Assembly (NCBI RefSeq): GCF_000498755.1
Contig: NZ_AXUS01000018.1
Coordinates: forward strand, 1-64,000
Length of the DNA stretch: 64,000 nt
DNA from: Clostridioides mangenotii TR
Lineage (GTDB): Bacteria > Bacillota > Clostridia > Peptostreptococcales > Peptostreptococcaceae
Reading direction: 5' to 3'
Below, one piece after another: positions 60,482 through 64,000 of the stretch. Numbering within the stretch: the first letter of the stretch is position 1; every line of letters begins with the position of its first letter. The translations under genes were made by a program, and so were the position numbers. The notes below the pieces were generated by a model. That model was given only the letters and a program-made list of their open reading frames with translations. It was not told the DNA's origin and ran no database searches.

Positions 60482-60565
60482 TAGATAATTTCTAGATATG
60501 GCTTATAGTAACTACAATCTATAGTTTGAATACTTAAAAGTATGCTCTTACTAGGGGGAGAGACA

Positions 60566-61201
60566 TTGAGAAAAATCAACAAATCTAAGGTTTTAATTTT
60601 AGGGTTAATTTTATACTTGTTTTTTAATGTAGTAGTAGCTTTGATCGGTAAAAATGTGGATCTTTTGACAGTTGAAGCTAAAGAATACGATTTGAAAAAC
60701 ACCGTAAAAGGTATGATAGAAAAAGATTTAAATAGTGAAAAAACTTTTTTAACGGTGTATTTAGATGACAAAAGTATAGAGACATACGAAGAAGGTCAAA
60801 GAGTAGAAATAAAGTATAATGGAGTAGATATTGATGCAATTGTATACAAAATTTATCCTAATAGTGGGAAAAACATGCTTAGATTAAAAATAAATGACGA
60901 AAATGTTGTAAATTACAGTACAAGAGAGCAAGAATTTGATATAATATATAAGCATATAGACTGTTTTAGAATACCTAAGACTTCTGTTGAAATTAAAAAT
61001 AATAAGCAAGGTGTGTTTGTTGTAGAGGAAGAATACCATCGTGCAAAATTAAAATATCTAAAAAACATTATTCATGATGATGAGGATTACGTTTACGTAG
61101 ACTACTATAAAAACGAAAAAGAAAAGATAGATACAGTAAGTTTGCACAATAGGATCATTTTAAAACCTAATAGTATAAACACAAATATAAGAATAAAGTA
61201 G
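60566..61201 (+). CDS. HlyD-like membrane-anchored protein
   Basis: A 211-residue protein with an N-terminal TM helix (VLILGLILYLFFNVVVALIG) and an extracytoplasmic beta-rich part (about 45-211) resembling the barrel of HlyD-type adaptors (TFLTVYLDDKSIETYEEGQR, then VEIKYNGVDIDAIVYKIYPN). No partner transporter lies nearby, so a true efflux adaptor role is doubtful. In Peptostreptococcaceae such genes sit just before ylmE-sepF. TTG at 60566 with GGGGGAG RBS; it is 8 bases upstream of ylmE. Confidence 0.68.
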   Translation: MRKINKSKVLILGLILYLFFNVVVALIGKNVDLLTVEAKEYDLKNTVKGMIEKDLNSEKTFLTVYLDDKSIETYEEGQRVEIKYNGVDIDAIVYKIYPNSGKNMLRLKINDENVVNYSTREQEFDIIYKHIDCFRIPKTSVEIKNNKQGVFVVEEEYHRAKLKYLKNIIHDDEDYVYVDYYKNEKEKIDTVSLHNRIILKPNSINTNIRIK

Positions 61202-61209
61202 GTGGTAAA

Positions 61210-61917
61210 ATGGAGTCTATTAAAGATAATTTGTTCGAAATTAGAAAGTCTATTAAAGAAGCTGCCAATAAAGCAGATAGGTCTGAAAATGAAGTTACTC
61301 TGCTAGCCGTTACAAAAACTGTTGAAACCGATGCTATTCAAGAAGCTATGGCAAATGGGGTTACAGAAGTTGGTGAAAATAAACCGCAAGAGCTAGTTAG
61401 AAAGTACGACATTATAGGGGACAAAGTAATGTGGCATCTAATAGGTTCTTTACAGACAAATAAAGTTAAGTATATAATCGATAAAATACATATGATACAT
61501 TCTTTGGACAGAATTTCTCTAGCTAAAGAAATTCAAAAGCAGGCTGAAAAAGTAGACAGGACTATCAAATGCTTAGTCCAGGTTAATATTTCTAAAGAAG
61601 AATCTAAACATGGTATATATAGAGAAGATGTAGTAGATTTTGTAAAGGAAGTTTCAAATAACTTCAAAAATATAAAAATTGAAGGCATGATGACAATGGC
61701 GCCATTTACTGAAGATGAAATTGAAGTAAGGAGCGTATTCAAAGGTCTAAAAGAACTATCAAACGAGATAAAAGATCTAAATATACCAAATGTCGATATG
61801 GATGTTTTGTCTATGGGGATGAGTCATGACTATAATATAGCTATTGAAGAAGGAGCTACTATCGTAAGAGTAGGAACTTCGATATTTGGAAAAAGAGATT
61901 ATAGCATAAATAAGTAA
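61210..61917 (+). CDS. ylmE: YggS/YlmE-family PLP homeostasis protein
   Basis: A 235-residue PLP-binding TIM barrel. The PLP lysine lies in LLAVTKTVETDAI, and the family pattern GENKPQELVRKYD, WHLIGSLQTNKVKYI, VDRTIKCLVQVNISKEESKHG, EGMMTMAPF and SMGMSHDYNIAIEEGATIVRVG is intact. It keeps free pyridoxal phosphate in balance. The ylmE-sepF-ylmG-ylmH-divIVA order is conserved from Bacillus. RBS TAGGTGG. Confidence 0.95.
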   Translation: MESIKDNLFEIRKSIKEAANKADRSENEVTLLAVTKTVETDAIQEAMANGVTEVGENKPQELVRKYDIIGDKVMWHLIGSLQTNKVKYIIDKIHMIHSLDRISLAKEIQKQAEKVDRTIKCLVQVNISKEESKHGIYREDVVDFVKEVSNNFKNIKIEGMMTMAPFTEDEIEVRSVFKGLKELSNEIKDLNIPNVDMDVLSMGMSHDYNIAIEEGATIVRVGTSIFGKRDYSINK

Positions 61918-61971
61918 AATAGTATAAAATAGATAAAAATATGAATCATATTAACTAAGGAGGTCGTAACA

Positions 61972-62430
61972 GTGGGAGACGGAATAATATCAAAATTCAA
62001 AAATTGGATAGTTGAGGAAGATGAAGAGTTTGTAGAAGAAGAATACGAAGAAAGCGTAGAATCTGTTCTTGGGGAAGAGGATTTAAACAACGCATTTAAC
62101 GCTTCTAAGGGAAGCAAAATAGTTAACCTACATACAGCAAATCAAATGAAGGTTGTAATTGTTGAGCCAAAAGTTTACGATGATGCTGCTACAATAGCTG
62201 ATCATTTAAAACAAAGAAGGGCTGTTATAGTTAACCTTGAAGGTTTAGCGAGTACAGAAGTTCGTAAATCTATATTTAACTTTATGAACGGTGCTGTATA
62301 TGTATTAGATGGAAGTATACAAAAGGTATCTAAATCTATATTTATATTAGCTCCAAATAACGTTGATATAGACGCTAATATGAAAAAAGAGTTAGAGAGC
62401 AAAGCATTTTTCCCTTGGCAAAATAAATAA
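61972..62430 (+). CDS. sepF: Cell division protein SepF
   Basis: A 152-residue protein: amphipathic N-terminal membrane-targeting helix (IISKFKNWIV), an acidic linker (EEDEEFVEEEYEESVESV), and the SepF core (KVVIVEPKVYDDAATIADHL, LEGLASTEVRKSIFNFMNGA, VYVLDGSIQKVSKSIFIL). It forms rings and tethers FtsZ (29734) to the membrane, which matters particularly because no ftsA is seen here. GTG start after AGGAGGT. Confidence 0.96.
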   Translation: MGDGIISKFKNWIVEEDEEFVEEEYEESVESVLGEEDLNNAFNASKGSKIVNLHTANQMKVVIVEPKVYDDAATIADHLKQRRAVIVNLEGLASTEVRKSIFNFMNGAVYVLDGSIQKVSKSIFILAPNNVDIDANMKKELESKAFFPWQNK

Positions 62431-62448
62431 TAAAAAGGTGGTTGAAAC

Positions 62449-62721
62449 ATGGGAAGTTTACAGTTTACTATCTTAAATATCTTATTGAAACTTTTGCAAG
62501 TCTTGACTTGGGCTATAGTTATTAAAAGTCTAATGACTTGGTTTCCGGGTGGAAGACAAAGTAAAATCTATGATTTTTTAGATACTTTGACTTACCCGAT
62601 AGAAAATCCGATAAGATCTTTAATGTATAGATACACAAATGGGCCTATAGATTTTTCTCCTATGATTGCGATATTAGTGTTGATTGCTATAGAAAGAATA
62701 ATAATATCTATTTTTAGCTAA
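62449..62721 (+). CDS. ylmG: YggT/YlmG-family membrane protein
   Basis: A 90-residue protein with two TM helices and the YggT signature between them (LMTWFPGGRQSKIYDFLDTL, then TYPIENPIRSLM). Its role in division or chromosome organisation is inferred from its constant position beside sepF and divIVA. RBS AAAAGGTGG. The stop is 3 bases before ylmH. Confidence 0.92.
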   Translation: MGSLQFTILNILLKLLQVLTWAIVIKSLMTWFPGGRQSKIYDFLDTLTYPIENPIRSLMYRYTNGPIDFSPMIAILVLIAIERIIISIFS

Positions 62722-62724
62722 ACT

Positions 62725-63510
62725 ATGGACAAGCTAACATTAACTAATCATATAAGAGATATAGATTTAAAAAACAAGATGTTTAAAGTTATAGATAAAG
62801 CAAACAGCTGTATGAAAAACTACGATGTAAGGTTTACTGAATTTATGAATCCATTTGAAGTAACAAATGCCACTTCGATTTTAAATTCGTATACTGATAT
62901 AAAATTCGGGACTGATGGCGGATATAATGAAGCCGAGAGAAGCGTAGTATCAATCTACCCTTACTATATGGAAAGTGACGATGTAGAAGCAGGAATAAGA
63001 TTTTTACAAGTAGAAGGTAACTTTAAATTCAAGAGTATTTCACATAAAGATTATTTGGGTGCAATTTTAAATCTAGGTATCAAAAGAGAAAAAATAGGGG
63101 ACATAATTATACATGATGAATTTTGTCAGGTGGTAGTTGACAAGGAAATTTGTGATTTTATGATTATGAATTTAGAAAAAGTCTCTAGAAATACTGTAAA
63201 GGTAACGGAGATTTCAAGGGATGATCTTATCGTGTCTGACCATAAATATAAAGAGAAGAGTATGACTGTTCAATCGGATAGGCTGGATTGTGTTATAAGT
63301 GCGGTATACGATATATCTAGGCAGGACAGTCTAAAATATATAAGTGCAAATAAAGTTCATGTAAACTTTGAGAGCATTTCCTCTAAATCGAAGTCAATAA
63401 AAAGCGGAGATTTGATTTCTGTTAGAGGAAAAGGCAGGGTTGAGATAGAAGATATAGGTGAACTAACAAAAAAGGGACGCCTCAAATTAAAAGCGAAACT
63501 ACTTGTTTAG
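62725..63510 (+). CDS. ylmH: YlmH-family RNA-binding protein (S4 domain)
   Basis: A 261-residue protein. The N-terminal part (TEFMNPFEVTNATSILNSYT, FGTDGGYNEAERSVVSIYPY) is the YlmH-specific domain; the S4 RNA-binding domain is at about 180-255 (RLDCVISAVYDISRQDSLKY, ISANKVHVNFE, IKSGDLISVRGKGRVEI). YlmH/RqcP-type proteins bind stalled 50S subunits in ribosome quality control. It is translationally coupled to ylmG (3-base gap, no strong own RBS). Confidence 0.93.
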   Translation: MDKLTLTNHIRDIDLKNKMFKVIDKANSCMKNYDVRFTEFMNPFEVTNATSILNSYTDIKFGTDGGYNEAERSVVSIYPYYMESDDVEAGIRFLQVEGNFKFKSISHKDYLGAILNLGIKREKIGDIIIHDEFCQVVVDKEICDFMIMNLEKVSRNTVKVTEISRDDLIVSDHKYKEKSMTVQSDRLDCVISAVYDISRQDSLKYISANKVHVNFESISSKSKSIKSGDLISVRGKGRVEIEDIGELTKKGRLKLKAKLLV

Positions 63511-63540
63511 TAATAATTATTGTAGCAGGGAGGAAAATCG

Positions 63541-64000
63541 ATGTTAACTCCAATAGAAATAGAGAACAAAGAGTTCAAAAAAGGGCTTAGAGGTTATAGA
63601 GAAGAAGACGTTGATGAATTTTTAGATATAGTAAAAGAAGATTATGAACAACTTACTAATGAAAACAGAAACTTAAAAGAAAAAGTTGATCTGTATAGAG
63701 ATCAAATAAACAAATACGAAAATATTGAGGAGACTTTAAAGGCTACTTTAATAACTGCTCAAAGCACTGCTGAAGATACTTGTAGTGCTGCAAATAAGAA
63801 AGCTAAGATAATTGTAGAGGAAGCAGATTTAAAATCTAGACAGATTATAGAGCAAGCCAACAATCGTGTCGTTGAAATAAGAAAAGAGTACGATTCTCTA
63901 GTAAAAGAATTTAAGATCTTTAGAAATAAATTCAAATCTCTTCTTGAAGATGAAACTAGAAGTATAGACGAAATATTTTACGATGTAGATGATAATTGTG
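63541..64000 (+). CDS. divIVA: DivIVA-family protein, truncated by the window edge
   Basis: 153 codons are visible before the window ends. The N-terminal lipid-binding domain MLTPIEIENKEFKKGLRGYR, EEDVDEFLDIVKEDYEQL is diagnostic (conserved Phe/Arg pair that inserts into curved membrane), followed by continuous coiled coil. It marks poles and septa in Firmicutes. RBS GGGAGG 6 bases before the ATG. Confidence 0.95.
   Translation, partial: MLTPIEIENKEFKKGLRGYREEDVDEFLDIVKEDYEQLTNENRNLKEKVDLYRDQINKYENIEETLKATLITAQSTAEDTCSAANKKAKIIVEEADLKSRQIIEQANNRVVEIRKEYDSLVKEFKIFRNKFKSLLEDETRSIDEIFYDVDDNC

Overview
This window comes from a low-GC, spore-forming, probably flagellated anaerobic Firmicute. The gene order resembles the Peptostreptococcaceae (Clostridioides/Paraclostridium/Romboutsia type): spoVD-murF-mraY-murD-spoVE-murG-ftsQ, DUF881 pair, sbp, ftsZ, spoIIGA-sigE-sigG, ylmC, nrdR, pgeF, der-plsY-gpsA...spoIVA, sepF-ylmG-ylmH-divIVA. 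The family is an inference from gene content and synteny, since no rRNA or tRNA gene is present. Almost all genes lie on the + strand.

Layout. 1-5.3 kb: YvlD-like membrane protein, an M16 peptidase pair (YfmF/YfmH) and an HD hydrolase. 5.3-9.4 kb: VanZ-like protein, lgt, rsmH, a double-rhodanese lipoprotein and a VTT membrane protein. 9.5-17.6 kb is accessory: an ArsR-type regulator divergent from a PEP-mutase/isocitrate-lyase family enzyme, a solitary flagellin gene, MarR+MATE and TetR+SMR drug-export modules with readable operators, and a MarR gene followed by a decayed UvrA-like gene. 17.7-30.9 kb: division and wall cluster ending in ftsZ. 31-36 kb: an orphan LytTR regulator, the spoIIGA-sigE-sigG sporulation block, ylmC, nrdR and pgeF. 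36-40.5 kb: PhoP/PhoR-like two-component system and two YIEGIA paralogues with their small partner. 40.7-45.1 kb: DUF512 radical-SAM protein, der, plsY, gpsA. 45.1-49.9 kb: accessory insert (two unknown minus-strand genes, an SDR enzyme, a secreted M4 protease) between gpsA and spoIVA. 51.6-59.9 kb: a Stickland-type amino-acid oxidation module: sigma-54 activator, aminotransferase, indolepyruvate:ferredoxin oxidoreductase IorAB, butyrate kinase, BrnQ transporter. 60.5-64 kb: ylmE-sepF-ylmG-ylmH-divIVA, the last cut by the window edge.

How it fits together. The fermentation module makes sense as one pathway: import branched-chain amino acids, transaminate, oxidatively decarboxylate 2-oxoacids with ferredoxin, and recover ATP through an acyl kinase. 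A near-consensus sigma-54 promoter (53577-53592) lies directly between the sigma-54 activator and the aminotransferase. A CodY-like box lies just upstream of it, and a CcpA cre-like site precedes the activator gene, which suggests combined substrate, nutrient and carbon control.

Three genes (a MarR regulator, murG, iorB) carry apparent single-base losses that break the frame, one of them in the glycine-rich N-terminal loop of essential murG and one in an A7 run. The sigma-54 activator and the LytTR regulator lack a conventional start codon at the expected distance from their ribosome-binding sites. Sequencing or assembly error has to be considered for the indels; the iorB site is also a perfect slippery heptamer.
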